Below the pieces are notes generated by a model. It saw nothing but the letters and a program-made list of their open reading frames with translations, had not been told where the DNA came from and ran no database searches. 64,000 nucleotides of DNA, taken from assembly GCF_963675165.1 (NCBI RefSeq), contig NC_087381.1, forward strand, positions 3,348,001-3,412,000, read 5' to 3'. How positions within the stretch are numbered: position 1 is the first letter of the stretch; each line of letters opens with the position of its first letter. This document shows positions 11,766-24,261 of the stretch, one piece after another. Both the position numbers and the translations under genes were made by a program. Source of the stretch: Halichondria panicea (taxonomy: Eukaryota > Porifera > Demospongiae > Suberitida > Halichondriidae).

Positions 11766-13051
11766 CGTGGTAAAATTAAACTATAATTATAGTTAATGTA
11801 CAATTATAGACCCATGCATGCTGCATGTCATACTGCTCTGCCAGGTAAAGTTCAATAGACAGTGCTTATACTTCCAGTGTACAAATGTGTTTTGCTAGTA
11901 TTATAATTATGTAAAGGAGATCAGTATATACTTGTTGTGAGACTGCATGCATGTATATTATTGCATGTTATATTAGTCTTAATAGTGACACTGCATGGAA
12001 GTGAAACAAAAGTCTATGATCCTGTGTATATAATTATTGGCTATATAGCCATGCAGGATTTTGTTTGAATTTTATTGAACAATGTTATCCAAAAGGAATT
12101 GTATTTATAGGTAGTCACGTACCTATAATCCTATAAATGTACATGCCAATAATTATAGTAAAAGTATAAGAGTATTAAGTTAAAACGTGAGGTTGTGAGC
12201 TAGCTGTGTTTCACAATAATTATAATTATGCATGGGAATTAAAACAGCACGTTTAATTTAAAGTTGTATACGATGCACTATATAGAGCATACTGAGAGAG
12301 GCAGATTGTGTTCCACATGAAATTTAGGTGTTCTAATAAAAAAGAGTGCCTATATATGCATGAGTTTATTCTAGAATTCTTGCACGGTGTCGCTATGGTT
12401 ATTGTATCTACCATGCAGTCAGATTGTTTCGTGTTCTTTTTGCTTTTAGGTAAGCCCTGCAGGGTGCTTGCCCTTGTGTCTGATCATCATCATCACTCAT
12501 ACCGTTTCTTGGGCTAACCCGGTATAGAGCGTTTCTTGTTTGTGAGAGTGAGCTTATATAGGGATGCATTAGTCCGCTGACATCAGCAGCAGGTATTTGA
12601 ACTTCATCCAGGCATCACTCGGAAATGAACCATATATTTCATGGAATATAATTCTCAGCATTCCTTGGAATTTGACAAAGTCCCCTTTTGAAGTAAAACA
12701 CATAGGAATGTTGGGTCTTGTGGATTTTAGGACAAGATACAGCTTCGTGATCACTCCCATGGATTCTTTCAGTTACCATAACTTGAAATGTTGCCGTTGA
12801 GCACTAAGTTGAGTATGTTTTTTTGTCTTGTCGGAGCTGTTACAAATTGGTGGAGGGAGTAGAAATATGCACTGACCGGAGTTGTCATTCACTATACAGT
12901 GCATCCAATCTAAAGAGTTAGAATATACCACAAATTAATGTGTGAGTATAGTGGTACTTAAGTATAAATATGGAATATGCAGCCGAGTGCATTACGTAAC
13001 CGAGAGGCCATCCAAGTGCACCAGCATTAAAACACGTGACTTGGCTAGGTG
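11766..13051. other. Gene-poor AT-rich interval
   Basis: Nothing recognisable as an exon or RNA gene. Many TGCATGCA and TAATTATA palindromes. The short frames on both strands around 12569-12800 are antiparallel shadows without motifs. Confidence 0.5.
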
Positions 13052-16000
13052 CACTGTTAAAAATGGGTAGTTACAATAGCACCCAAAGTGCTATGCCAAC
13101 ACTCACCTAATGGTGCTATCACAACACTAAGAGTGCAGTCGTAACTGCTACGTGTTACTAGAACAATAAAGGGTGCTATTATACACTTATAAGTGCTTGT
13201 GGAACACTTTAAACAGTGTTGTGCATGCACTTACCTAGTTGTTAAAATCATATTACTCTAACTATACACCAGATGGTGTTACTCAAATAAGAATTGTGTA
13301 ATTGTAGCACTATACATGGTGCAATGTAAACACCTCTATAAATCACCTGCATTCAAATCAAGGCCAGTCTATAATGATTCATGTAGTTGCATGTGTAAAT
13401 AAATAGTTGCTTATATACAAACCCGTTCCATTAAATAGTTGAATCTGGTATAATTATTATACCTTTGTATTCAAGCATGCAGGAGCAGATTATAATTATA
13501 GTCACCTTATTTATTATACTTATTATAAATTCTAATCACATGCGTAATTATGTATACAGGGGTGAAGCAGCACACTTGTACTGATGACGGAACAATCGGC
13601 CCTGTGAGGAACTTTCCAAGAAAAAATTATTGCACTTTTCAAGTGTATACCGGCAATATTTTAGCTATTCAGTATATAACTTATGTGATGAACCAGTTAT
13701 CATTATTAGTTACTGTAACTATGTGTTTGAAGTTGCAACATCTATTGAGGACTAGACTATGTGCATGTCACGCTAACGGACAAATTAATGCCCAACAATA
13801 ATTATTAACAATTCAATCGTCTGAAAAATCATACATCCTGTATTTAGCAAAGTAGCTGGCTTATAGTGTGTTCTTTCTACTCGTACAGTTGCCCTGCAAA
13901 TTTAACTCTTACTTTGCTCCCACCCTTCCCCTCTTCTATGCAAGGGCATACACTGATGGTATGATCATAACTAATTGATGAGCACAGACTCAAATGCGTG
14001 GTGGGTAGCCAAGACTACATAAACAAAACAAAATCGTGGGTGGTAGATCTAATACATGCAGCACTGATCTCACGTGAACCTTGTGAAGACAGCTGCCTGC
14101 ATGAGAGTCTTCTCTGCACAAGTACACAGCTGCGTGCACCTTAACTGTATGAAGGCGCCGGGCCTACTCTAGCTCTGTACTGTGCTCTGGTACTACATGG
14201 ACTAAGTTGCTAGATGTACTGCACTGCAAGATGGCACACTGCTTTGACTCGGAACTATAGAGTAAGTTGCTGCAAAACCATTGTTGTGCTAAAAAGCTTG
14301 ACATATAGACAGACTGCAAGTCTACTACTCACTACTATAATTGTAACTATATAATAATTATTGTTGGGCTTTGTGGGCAGCTGTCTGTCAGTCTGATATG
14401 TTGGGTTTTGTGGGCAGCTGTTCGTCAGTCTGATATGTTGGGCTTTGTGGGCAGCTGTCCGTCAGTCTGATATGTTGGGCTTTGTGGGCAGCTGTCCGTC
14501 AGTCTGATATGTTGGGCTTTGTGGGCACTTGTCCGTCAGTCTGATATATTGGGCTTTGTGGGCAGCTGTCCGTCAGTCTGATATGCTGGGCTTTGTGGGC
14601 ACTTGTCCGTCAGTCTGATATGTTGGGCTTTGTGGGCAGCTGTCCATCAGTCTGATATGTTGGGCTTTGTGGGCACTTGTCCGTCAGTCTGATATGTTGG
14701 GCTTTGTGGGCAGCTGTCCGTCAGTCTGATATGTTGGGCTTTGTGGGCACTTGTCCGTCAGTCTGATATGTTGGGCTTTGTGGGCACGTGTCCGTCAGTT
14801 AGATGTATGTTGAGCGTTAGGAACACTTTCCTGTCAGACTGGTTTTTCGCACGATCTACATTTGCATACAAATCAACATAATTATAATTTTTGTCTTCCG
14901 ATTATTGTTAAACTAATTTCCAATGACAATACAAGATAATGGTTGTTTCTTACAAAATTATCGCATCGTAAGAGCTATAGGTACTATTTTCATGCAGGGT
15001 TCATGGAGTCGAGCTATTTAAACAAGGTTAAAGAATGCGTCGCAAATTGAGATTCAACATCTGTCCAAAGATAAACCACTGCTCTTTAAAAGGAATAGTC
15101 CAAAAACAAAGCGTAACAAAGGTGCTATCAGGAGTGTTATGATCGACCAGCAGTTACAGATGTGCGTATATACTTACCTTCTATCCACCACTGATCGATT
15201 ATGTCTATGTAAGTTCACTATTAATCATTATTGTGTTCAAGCATATATATAGCTGTAAATGTTCGCAGTAGTAATAGAATTTTTTGAAATTACAGGAAAA
15301 GATACCTATAGATTTACTTTTGAGGAAAATTGGAAAGAATTCGAACAAAGGAGAACAATGTTAAGCTACAGGAGCTGGTCGAAGACTATGCAATGCAGTC
15401 ACTGGTGCAGTCACAATCTAATGGTAAATAGAAACCCATATCTTCAAACATACATTTTTTTTTATTCAGTTCTGAAGATGATACTGTAAGAAGAAGGATG
15501 CAGTACAAATGATATTTGTCAAGCTGCTGCTCCACGTATGTAATGCATAAACATAAACAGCTAAATTGATATACTGTTACAAATACTTGATACTTGAGAA
15601 CAGATTCTTCTGTTGCCCTTGAATTCATCCTGTGTGGGGGGGGGGGTATATGCTTATTATAACGAGAATAACCCTGTCATCATACATATATAATTATACA
15701 CAGTAATGCATGCACACTGGATATTTGGTAGAATAAAAGGTGACAACAGTTGTTAAACTTTCAGCTTATTTGAATAATTGTCTCCTACTCACTTATATCA
15801 CTGCCTTCTGTTTTTGTGAGCCCCATCCTTATCCCATCATATATACATGCAGGTGGATGACATGCAACGTTCGTTCAAGGTAGAAAAAGTGCTATTGAAT
15901 CTGGATCAATGAACTACTTCGTCATCGTAGAGAAAGAAGTGTATGAAGTAGATTCATTCTATGAAACTCTTGTACTATGTTTTTGACATTTTAGTACCCA

Positions 16001-16531
16001 CGTGCATGTCTGCATGGCACCCTTTTATTTTTTATTTTTAAGGTCCCGAACTGCCTAAGTGTATTGTGGTCGTAGTTATTAAACACTTTATGAGGTTAGG
16101 TATACATATCTTCATACTTTTATTGTATGCTATCGTGATGCATATCATTATACACATGCTATAATTATGTTACGTCATTTAAGTCAAGTGCATGAGCTTA
16201 TCGAGAAGTGCAATAAGCATGCATGCAATATTTTATGCTTTGCATGAAGAGTAGCAATGACAACTGTACCTGTAGTAACAGCAGCACCCATCCCCAGTGC
16301 TTTAATAACACCATTGTAGGTGTAGTTGTAAAAGTTACACACAGTTTGGAGTTGCAGTAACTCCAAGAAAGTGCAAGTACAGCACATTTTCATGCTGTTA
16401 CAGCTCCAAAATGAGTGTTTTAATAACACTAAAATGTGGTGCTGTAATAACTCCATATATGAGTGCCATATTTGGTACAATGGTTTTACCCCACTTTTGG
16501 GTGTTACAATAGCACCACATTTTTAACAGTG
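13052..16531. mobile_element. Putative non-autonomous CACTA/EnSpm-like DNA transposon
   Basis: The left end CACTGTTAAAAATG is the exact reverse complement of the right end CATTTTTAACAGTG. Both ends are followed inward by several hundred bases of degenerate subterminal motifs (TTACAATAGCACC, AGTGCTATT, CAGTAACTCC) in about 13066-13330 and 16250-16520. Animal CACTA elements begin CACTG or CACTA, have subterminal repeats and make 2-3 bp duplications; here TG flanks both ends, too short to be compelling. No transposase frame was found inside, only short open frames (13550-13801, 15259-15489) without motifs and the minisatellite at 14364-14812. Class assignment is inference from the termini. Confidence 0.55.
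14364..14812. repeat. 37-bp minisatellite, 12 copies
   Basis: GTGGGCAGCTGTCCGTCAGT recurs exactly every 37 bases from 14373 to 14780. Two unit variants alternate irregularly: GGGCAGCTG and GGGCACTTG. No unique spacers occur, so it is not a CRISPR array. Confidence 0.95.
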
Positions 16532-16778
16532 TGTGTTCTAAAGGGTTTAGTGCTGTCACGTGAGCTCTAGCCTCGTGACAGCTAGATCTAGCTACATTTT
16601 AAATCAGTTGCTGGTGGCTAGCTAGCTAGCTAGACGTAATAGCAAGTTTTAGTAGGTTTGTAGATCCAGTAACTGATGCAAAGGAGAAGGAGATACGATC
16701 TAAAGCTATCTGGACTGACTGAGCATGTTTTCAACTTATTTCTCCTGCTGACCAACAGTCCCGATCCCACTACTGGAT

Positions 16779-17030
16779 ATGCCTCCAGCTGATCTGGCTT
16801 ACTGGATGGGAAACTTTGTGCACAAACTATATGGCAATGAGTATCTGGTTTGCTCTTTTGGAAAGCTATGATATTCGAAGCACCTTTGATGAAACGATTA
16901 TATGATCTGGCTTAGGTACAGGTATATACGTACATCTTCGAAGCAAGCTGAGCCTATTTCTCCAGACGAAAAAGCGATGCTATGGTCAAGTCAGCAATTC
17001 GGTACACTTACTACACATGAAACAAGTCGA
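16779..17030 (+). pseudogene. Crypton-like (DUF3504/KCTD1-type) tyrosine recombinase relic
   Basis: Two short in-frame blocks resemble this family as I remember it: PADLAYWMGNFVHKLYGNEY at about 16785-16850 and SKQAEPISPDEKAMLWS at about 16935-16990, both typical of the region between the core-binding helix and the catalytic domain. They are separated by a stop and a frame change, and neither catalytic Arg nor Tyr is present. A decayed fragment is the likely state. Confidence 0.45.
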
Positions 17031-17695
17031 AACAATAATATTCAACTTTCTAATACTTTTCAGCTTTGCTTGTTGTACGTATTCAATCTGCTTGTATTAT
17101 TATTATAATTATGATGACATTCAGCTGCTTGTATTATGATTGTTTGATAAAAAGTGTGCATTAACAAACCAACTTAAAGCACACTTAAGTGTGGATTAAG
17201 TTATTTAATCCATGGTCACCTGACTACTTTCAGATAAGCTGATTGGCTGGAGATCATGTGATCAGCACTAAATATATATAGTGGCCATGCATGGGTAATC
17301 GGTTAGGGGGAGAAAAGGCATATATAAGGTTTCCGGTTATAAGGCCGGTTAGGAACTTTGTCACAACATCTATAGATAGTTTGGCTATCTTGTGAAAGGT
17401 TCGATGTTGCTTAAATTATCTACACATCCTCCGCAGTGCTCAAAATTGCTAGTTTTTAGTGCCGTTTCGGTTAAGGAGAGATTTGAAGTAAGATCTCACA
17501 GCTAAGGTCCAAAAATTACACAGAGTATAAGCTTGAATAAAATTAATTGTCTAACTTTTGATAAGAAAAGTTTGTCCAGAAATACTTTAATTCCGGAGAT
17601 AATTGATATTACACACCATCACCCCCATTTTTCACCTAAAATGATTTCCCACTACAACAACTTTTGGGGAAGTATTTTTGAATATACCGTATATT

Positions 17696-18384
17696 TTCTA
17701 ATTTATCGGACAGCAAAAATAATTATTTTGGAAATTGTCCGGGTATAATTGGAACAGATTTTTACAGAGCATGCAAAGTGTCCGGAATAATTAGAACAAG
17801 CAAGCAGCTGCATGCGAGCTAGCTAAGTTTAATAGAACAGTGAGCGACTGAATAGTTGCACTATATAGCTAATAATTATAGTATGTTATAGTTATAACAC
17901 GGGCACAAGGGATCGATGTATGGAATATATTGCACTGAAACACGAGGGCGTAAGCCCCGAGGGCTGCATGTTCCGAGAATGCATGCATGGGTGTTCCGAT
18001 TATGCTCCTATATATGTATAATTAATAGTGTGGCTAAGAGTGCAATATGGGATTAATAGCACGAGTAACAAGCAATGGCAAGGATACTAATTGCACGAGG
18101 CGTAGCCGAGTGCTATTAACCTTGCCAGTGCTTGTTATGAGTGCTATATTAATCCCTTATTGCACGAGTAGCCATACTATTGATTGTTAATCGTTTGTGA
18201 TGCAGTTTTAAGGACATTTTTAGCTGCAGTTTCAGTAAAAAAAATTAGCCGTGGCCGTAACTCAACTTTTCAAGGTATTATCGGGAATATTAAAGCACTG
18301 CATGCATGGAGTGTCCGTTGTATTAGAACAACGAAAATTGCCCAAAAGAGTGTCCAGGGTAATTAGAAGTGTCCGATAAATTAG
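17696..18384. mobile_element. DNA-transposon-derived element ('CTAATTTATCGGACA' ends) with nested foldback insertions
   Basis: The left end TTTTCTAATTTATCGGACAG pairs with the right end TGTCCGATAAATTAG. Subterminal motifs such as GTCCGGGTATAATTGGAACA and TGTCCGTTGTATTAGAACAA are shared with the copy at 59342-59714, and an end fragment sits at about 53290-53330. Two unrelated pieces lie inside: an arm of the TAGTTATAAC hairpin (about 17885-17982) and a separate foldback at 18027-18181. No transposase is encoded. Confidence 0.7.
18027..18181. repeat. 155-bp foldback element with AATAGTGTGGCTA ends
   Basis: AATAGTGTGGCTAAGAGTGC near 18027 pairs with GCACGAGTAGCCATACTATT ending at 18181, and inner arms ATTAATAGCACGAGTAACAAGC and GCTTGTTATGAGTGCTATATTAAT also pair. 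It is nested in the older element at 17696-18384. Confidence 0.7.
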
Positions 18385-19258
18385 TAATTATTAAGGTAGC
18401 TTATTCATTCACCTATATACAATGGTATATATATATAATTATATCAGCACAATTTCTTAGAAATGTTCCAATGTTGATCAGATATATTTAAGTATTACAA
18501 CTATAATAATATACTCACCTATTTTGGTATTCTATATACTCTCTATAGACTGGATGCACTGTATGTCACATAGATTTGATGCAAGTATATAGTCTCCAAT
18601 TGATAGACGGGATGTTAAAGTCTTCGCCAATGATCACTGGGCATGATTCTGAATATGAAAAAATCGTTGATAGAGAGTTCCTGCATGAGGAATGTTAGGT
18701 GGATGTTGGACGAGCTTGGAGGTCGATAGAAGACTCACTAGCACTTTTAGCTGATGGTGTAGGGTAACTTATTTCCACCCATATAGGAGCTCACTCTGAC
18801 AGTCGGTTTCGAGGTCGTGGAGCCTTGTTGCAGGGATGTTGTTACCGACCAGAAGCATATTATAATCCCATTTGCTGTCTGATCATTGATACGCGAGTGA
18901 CTCAGCAGAAATAATTGCTGCATGGACATACAAGCATTTTGTAACTCCAACTTTGGGGGTTTTATTGTTTAGTTATTGTCCTTACATAATTACTATGTGC
19001 ATGACTCTCAGCATATCCCCCTACAGAAGAAACGGTAGGTTGTGTCTGATGATCGATATTTTTGTCTGTTCTTACCGTTTATCAGACACTAGCACATTTT
19101 CAGCTCTTGAAGACTTAGTAGTTGATATTTATCAATTATTTTTTGCATACATTCATAGTAACACATGCTTGATCAGATGGTGCAAAAGAAATTTTTTATC
19201 ACTGCTTGTTTCCTCAGAATGAGTGTCTGAACATGCATTGTGTCTGAATATAGATGCC
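18385..19258. other. Interval without recognised genes
   Basis: Short open frames on both strands (for example 18953-19222) carry no recognisable motif or splice context. It is possibly 3' flank of the minus-strand Roc-domain locus that follows. Confidence 0.4.
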
Positions 19259-21347
19259 TTACTCTAGTTCTTTTCTGTGATCCTCTATTTCACGATCATC
19301 GGCACTCATATTGTTCACTAATAAGCTGAAGCTATTGCGGAGAATAAGCCCTTCTTTATAAAATGCTGTTTCTTTAAGTTGTTCCTTTAGCTGATGGATA
19401 GTTAATTTTATTTCTTCTTTATCAAGAAAAGTTCCACAAGCAACGCAAGAGAATCTTTCTGCTCTGTATCACCTGATGCTGGTTTCTGAACGTATATTTC
19501 CACTTGCTCATCTGGGTGTCCAAAGCAAGCTATACTTGAAAGTGCAGAAAACAACACTTCTTCTGAAGTGTATGAGTAATCTTTACAAAGATTCATTGTT
19601 GAGTCCTTGCATTTAAACGGCACAGAGTATCTTGAACCTAGCTTTTGCTCAAGGTTCATAAATACCAGGTAGAGAGCTGGTCCTATGGTTAAGGATGGTA
19701 GCATTTCAAGAAATGCTGGTTGGCCACCAACATCAGCTATATTAAATAGCATTTCAAATTCCATTCTATCTGGACTTAGTCTGCATTCTTGTTTTAGTTC
19801 TTCAAATTCTCTTATTGTTTTATCAATATCTGATTTCGGAGGCATCAACGCACTTTGTCTAGTGCAATTACTCCTCGAGTAAATAGCAGTAGGTAATGTG
19901 TAAGTTGTAAATAAACAGTAGTAAGGAGAGATTTCAAAGTTTGAATTAATCCGGCAAAAGATGAATTTTAAGTAGTATCTGGCAGCGATTCCAAAGTTTG
20001 AATTCCAGTGCCTTCATTAGCAAGATATATTGTTTGATCATGTTTCTCATCCTTCTTCACCTGCTCAGCAGCGTCAACCGGTCATTCATGTTCAATCTTG
20101 CTTGCTATTTGGGTAGGTGATTGAGTAGTTAGGTTTAGGCGTTGCTGAGATTGCTTAACTATCAGTGACATTAAACCACTTAGTTGATCGTGCAGGTCAT
20201 GTTTCAAAACACACCACTGTTTGTTATTAGTAATGGCACCAGTTACTCTTGTGTACTGTATACAAGCTTCTCTCATTTCTGTAATACCAGTACTAGATTG
20301 AGGCTGTGTTTCTGGAGGAGATGTTTGGATGTTTCTTCCAAACAATCTACGAACAAAAGTAGATTTTCCTACCTGGCCTGGGCCCAGGGCAAGGATTTTA
20401 GTGTAAGTGAGGGAGACCTTCTTCTTTATGGCTTTGGCATAGAGTTGCTCCTCTTTCAGTCCTGTAGAACAAAATGAGACAGATTGTTTATATAGGGATA
20501 TGTATTACGGTAGTCACAGTCAGTCACATATATTTGGCATTTTGTTCTACGTAGAACCATGCATGTATATAGAGAAACACAGTTTTGGCCCTTAATTCTA
20601 CAGATTGAAGTCCATGGCCTTTGTTGGAGAGGTTAATTTGTGTTTGGTGTTTGGTATTTGGCTTTTATAATTAATTTAGAGGGATAGCCAAGAGAGGTTC
20701 CATCGTTGTAGTCATTCATCGCAATCATCAATTTTAATGCTTACTTGATGTGATTTCCTGCTTTAGGTTGATGGACAGTATAGTTGTGTTTTTGGATTTA
20801 ATCACTATAAACTCCATCTCTTCGTAAGTCACATCACTTTTGTCATTGATTAGGTGCACATAGTTACCAAAGTCTACTGCAGAATTTTTTAACATTTTCG
20901 CTATGAATTCCAATTCTTGGCTGTCAATCATTTCTCCCTCTGTGTAAAAAGTAGTGTAATTATATATCGGCTAAATAATCTCAATGATGTAGAATGATTC
21001 ACATGCATGCATGACCTGACTGTATTGTATATGAGCGTGTGGTGAGTATAATATAAAGTAATAAACTAACAAGTTACCTGCAGTGAGTATTACATGGCGT
21101 GAGGTGATCTGTGTGCCTGATGCATCTTCAGCAACACACCAATAAGCACCTTTATGCTTGGGAAAGAACTTTGATATCAGGAGACATTCCGATGTATGTC
21201 CTTTGTAGTCAGGATTTGATATTGCCTGATTTTCAAAATACCACTTATATGTAGTAGCAGATGGTGCTGTTGATATCGTAAACACAACTTCCTCCCCAGG
21301 TTTACAGCAAACATCTTTAGGTTGGATTGAAATGAGAAATGGCAACC
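19259..21347 (-). CDS. Ig-like plus Roc GTPase domain gene; frame broken, COR part not found
   Basis: Minus-strand exons by phase: 21347-21078, 20939-20745, 20461 to about 20080, then a segment from about 19865 to about 19437. The first encodes an Ig-like fold (TYKWYFE, then GAYWCVAED). The B-strand cysteine expected to pair with that cysteine appears absent. The third carries a P-loop, GPGQVGKST, followed by SSTGI that could be switch I. The fourth carries DVGGQP, the G3/switch II motif of Roc domains. I found no clean donor between the P-loop exon and the G3 segment. After DSLALLV the frame shifts by one base near 19437 and continues open to a TAA at 19259-19261, so two defects are visible. 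No COR or Death exons follow. The start codon is not located. This may be a degraded gene or one affected by sequence errors. Confidence 0.65.
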
Positions 21348-21349
21348 CT

Positions 21350-22784
21350 GCAGTAATTTTAATACACATTACCTTAATCAGCAACAGAATCAAAAATGGT
21401 AAATTGCAGCAGTATTTTTCATCAAAGGTAATGAACTTTGGCACCACATTCCTGAATAGTTAACCTAACATATGCATGATTTCGTATAAGTACATATTTC
21501 CCACTTACTACACTTTTGCCATGTAGTCTAGTGGGATTTAAACGAGCATGCTGACTATAAAAAGGCGCGCCGTGGGCAGCTCCGACCGGTAGCAACCAAA
21601 AAATGACAAAATGGCAACAAAGTTGTTCTTGAGTCTTACAAAAAGACGCCCTTGACAGTTATAATACACATTCTTTACATTTTTACATTCTTCTTTTGAT
21701 ACGCCTTCTTTCGCTCTCTCACGAGATAGTAGACACAAACTAAAAACTAAAAATGGCTGTCAAAAGTTTATTTCAACAAGTCTGTTCTCAACCTCAAAAG
21801 AAGCCTACTGGGGGTGGAGCTAAAGTTCGAGACTGAAGATACCAAGCAAGTCTTTGTAGGTATAATTGACAGTGCATGCATGGTCTTGCTGCCAGAGATT
21901 CATTGGCCTAACATGAGGATCTGACAAACTGGTGCTGTTGTTGAAGATGTGGACATAAATAACTCAAGTAAGTAGTCCAAAGGTCTATAGTAAAGTTAGT
22001 ATAAAGCAATGTGACTTCATCAACCTGCGAACGCTTTTTCGCTTTTTAACATTAATTTGCATTTCATTTTACATGGATAAAGTAACGAAGAGGAGAGTTG
22101 AAAGTCTGTAGGGAAGGACCTTTGTATAATATCTATTTGCAGTTTGTTCGTTCATATAATTATACAGTCATTATGCCTCAGTTGGGCATGCGCAAGGTAT
22201 ACGGTAGTGTGTCTGTGTGTGTGTAGATCGACTGACTGTTACAGCTGCTCGATGATAAATGAAGAGTTTCTGTATAATTATTGTAGGCTGCTAATCATAA
22301 TTATTTCTTGAATTGCAATTAATTGAGTTTGCAAAATAATGCTTATGATTATGTTTGCTTACTTTGAAAGCTAGTACAACTTGTGTGTAGCAAAATAGGG
22401 GAATAACGAGAGAATAAAGTAAAATAAGCATTATCCGCCAGGGCCGATGAATCCATCTAAAATGTGAATTATATGTACAGTGCTCATTAATAATGGTACT
22501 GCATGTAGCTTCATTGCCTACACCGAGGCATCATCACCCTTTCAGTAACATTCATTTTTTTTCTCAGGTCGCGTTGAAGGACGCTTTGAAGGACTGCGAC
22601 TGCCTTTGCTTATTGACAGTCTCCATGGGTACACCATCTGTCAACTCAGCTTGAATCATCAATCGTGATCTTATCCTGGATTGCTAGATCCACCACTGCA
22701 CATGGTTTATTACGACCCTTCACATTGTGGTAAATTTCTTCGCTGGTGTGATTTCAATCTATTAAATTTTAAATTTTGAATAGC
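21350..22784. other. Interval between two minus-strand Roco-related loci; no gene recognised
   Basis: The upstream exons and promoter of the Ig-Roc locus should lie here, but none could be identified. A short minus-strand frame at 21538-21738 and other small frames have no motif. Confidence 0.45.
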
Positions 22785-22854
22785 TACTCAGTAGAGGGCT
22801 CAGGGGAGGCCGGGAGATTGTCACATGACACGTATATCATGTACATGTACTTAC

Positions 22855-24261
22855 GTGGGGTCAATTGCTGACAGATTTGATGAGCTGTGTCTCCTTTCTC
22901 CAATCCCAGTACGATATCCAGTAGAGCTCTGTAAGTTGCTCGTGAAGAATTATGTTGTTTCCAGACTTTCAAATACTTCATCATGGCTGTTTGAGTTCCT
23001 TCTCTGTGGTACAACATATTCACATCTGCTTGTTCTGCAGGAGGTAGTCTCATGGAACTCGAATAAAGTTCCACATCATCGAAACATAAGGCCAGTTTGG
23101 GAGTATCAGAGTTCTCTATTTTACTATTGAGTTGCTCGTCAGTCAGACTGTATCGTTTTATTAGTTCTTGGAGCGTGACTCGATTAGTGGGTGGTCCTAT
23201 GGAGAAAGCAAACATTGATAATTAGTGATATGCATGCATGAAGATGTAGCCACATAGTTTTAAGATCTGCATTTGTCAATGTATATAGGGGAGTAGCATG
23301 ATTAGGCCATTATTAAGATTAGGGATGAAGTCAATAATTGCTCATGGTCAATGAGAGTCTTTAGAACCTGGAAACGTAGTGTGAAGATTAACTATTGACA
23401 GTCATTATTAAAGTAGCTGAAGTCATACCTGAGGTAGAGGTAGAAGGTATCTGGTGCTCTTCTCTCAATGTATCATGATCCTGTGAAGAATAGTACATGC
23501 AGTAATTATATGCAGTAATTATTATGCTCACTTTTTGTGAATCTTGCATGCATGTACATGTACTGAATATTATATATATACGAAACGTATGTACACTATG
23601 TATGTCTAGCTTGCATGCATGTTAAAATTCCTTTTCTTTCACTCAAAACAGTCAACACTTCACACTATATAACTGCTCTATGGAAGTTTTTAGAGCCTAT
23701 ATAAAGAGACAGCTTAAGTAATTTTTTACCTTTTAGATTTTGTAACATACAACTATGATTACCAGGTAGAAATATCAAGTAGCAATTTTCCAGTCAACTC
23801 AAGTCGGTGGATGCAGTTTTCAAAATCATCAAAGTGTGTAGATATGAGGGCAGTGTCTTTGTCATTGATTTCTCTATCTAACTGCTCGTCAGTGACTCCA
23901 TGCTTGACCATCAACTCATGGAGGCTGATAGTCCCTGAATCCTATACACATGACATTTTAACAAAGTATACTAGCCAAACAACCAATGGTCTGCTCTATA
24001 CAATTGTACTTAGAATACATTAAGCTAATCTAAAGCACTCATTAAAGGTGGGGCCAAAGGGGACAATGTACCATTTGCTCATCTCCACTGCTACTAAACA
24101 CAGAGGGATCAATATCATCATGAGCCACACCAGCTAGGTCCTGTATGAGGGGAAAAGGAGTATAGTATACACAGAAGCAAAATCAGTTACTTTGTTAGGG
24201 AAGATTAACCCCACTCACCAGAGGGTTTCTCCCAGTGAAGACGCTGTACTTGTTGAGAGCC
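22855..24261 (-). pseudogene. Inverted, rearranged copy of the Roco COR-tail and Death exons
   Basis: Read on the minus strand, 24261-24216 matches the last 46 bases of the COR exon at 1384-1429 including its donor. About 24153-24085 matches exon 1520-1588, and 23482-23430 matches exon 1865-1895. The block 23942-23770 matches the first half of Death exon 3062-3394, and 23196-22855 is an intact Death-like exon (114 codons, TDEQLNSKI to ICQQL). The partial Death block sits before sequence homologous to the intron after exon 1588, so exon order is scrambled relative to the plus-strand gene. There is no Roc domain or start, and the 5' end is cut off abruptly at 24261. The intact Death exon retains good splice sites and could still be expressed in a chimeric transcript. 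Confidence 0.7.

Noticed and set aside
14364-14812. Regular 37-bp repeats resembling a CRISPR array
   Set aside because: There are no unique spacers; the whole unit repeats head to tail in a eukaryotic context.
16616-16634. GCTAGCTAGCTAGC run as a recombination site
   Set aside because: Short simple repeat; similar CTAGCTAG runs occur in several unrelated places.
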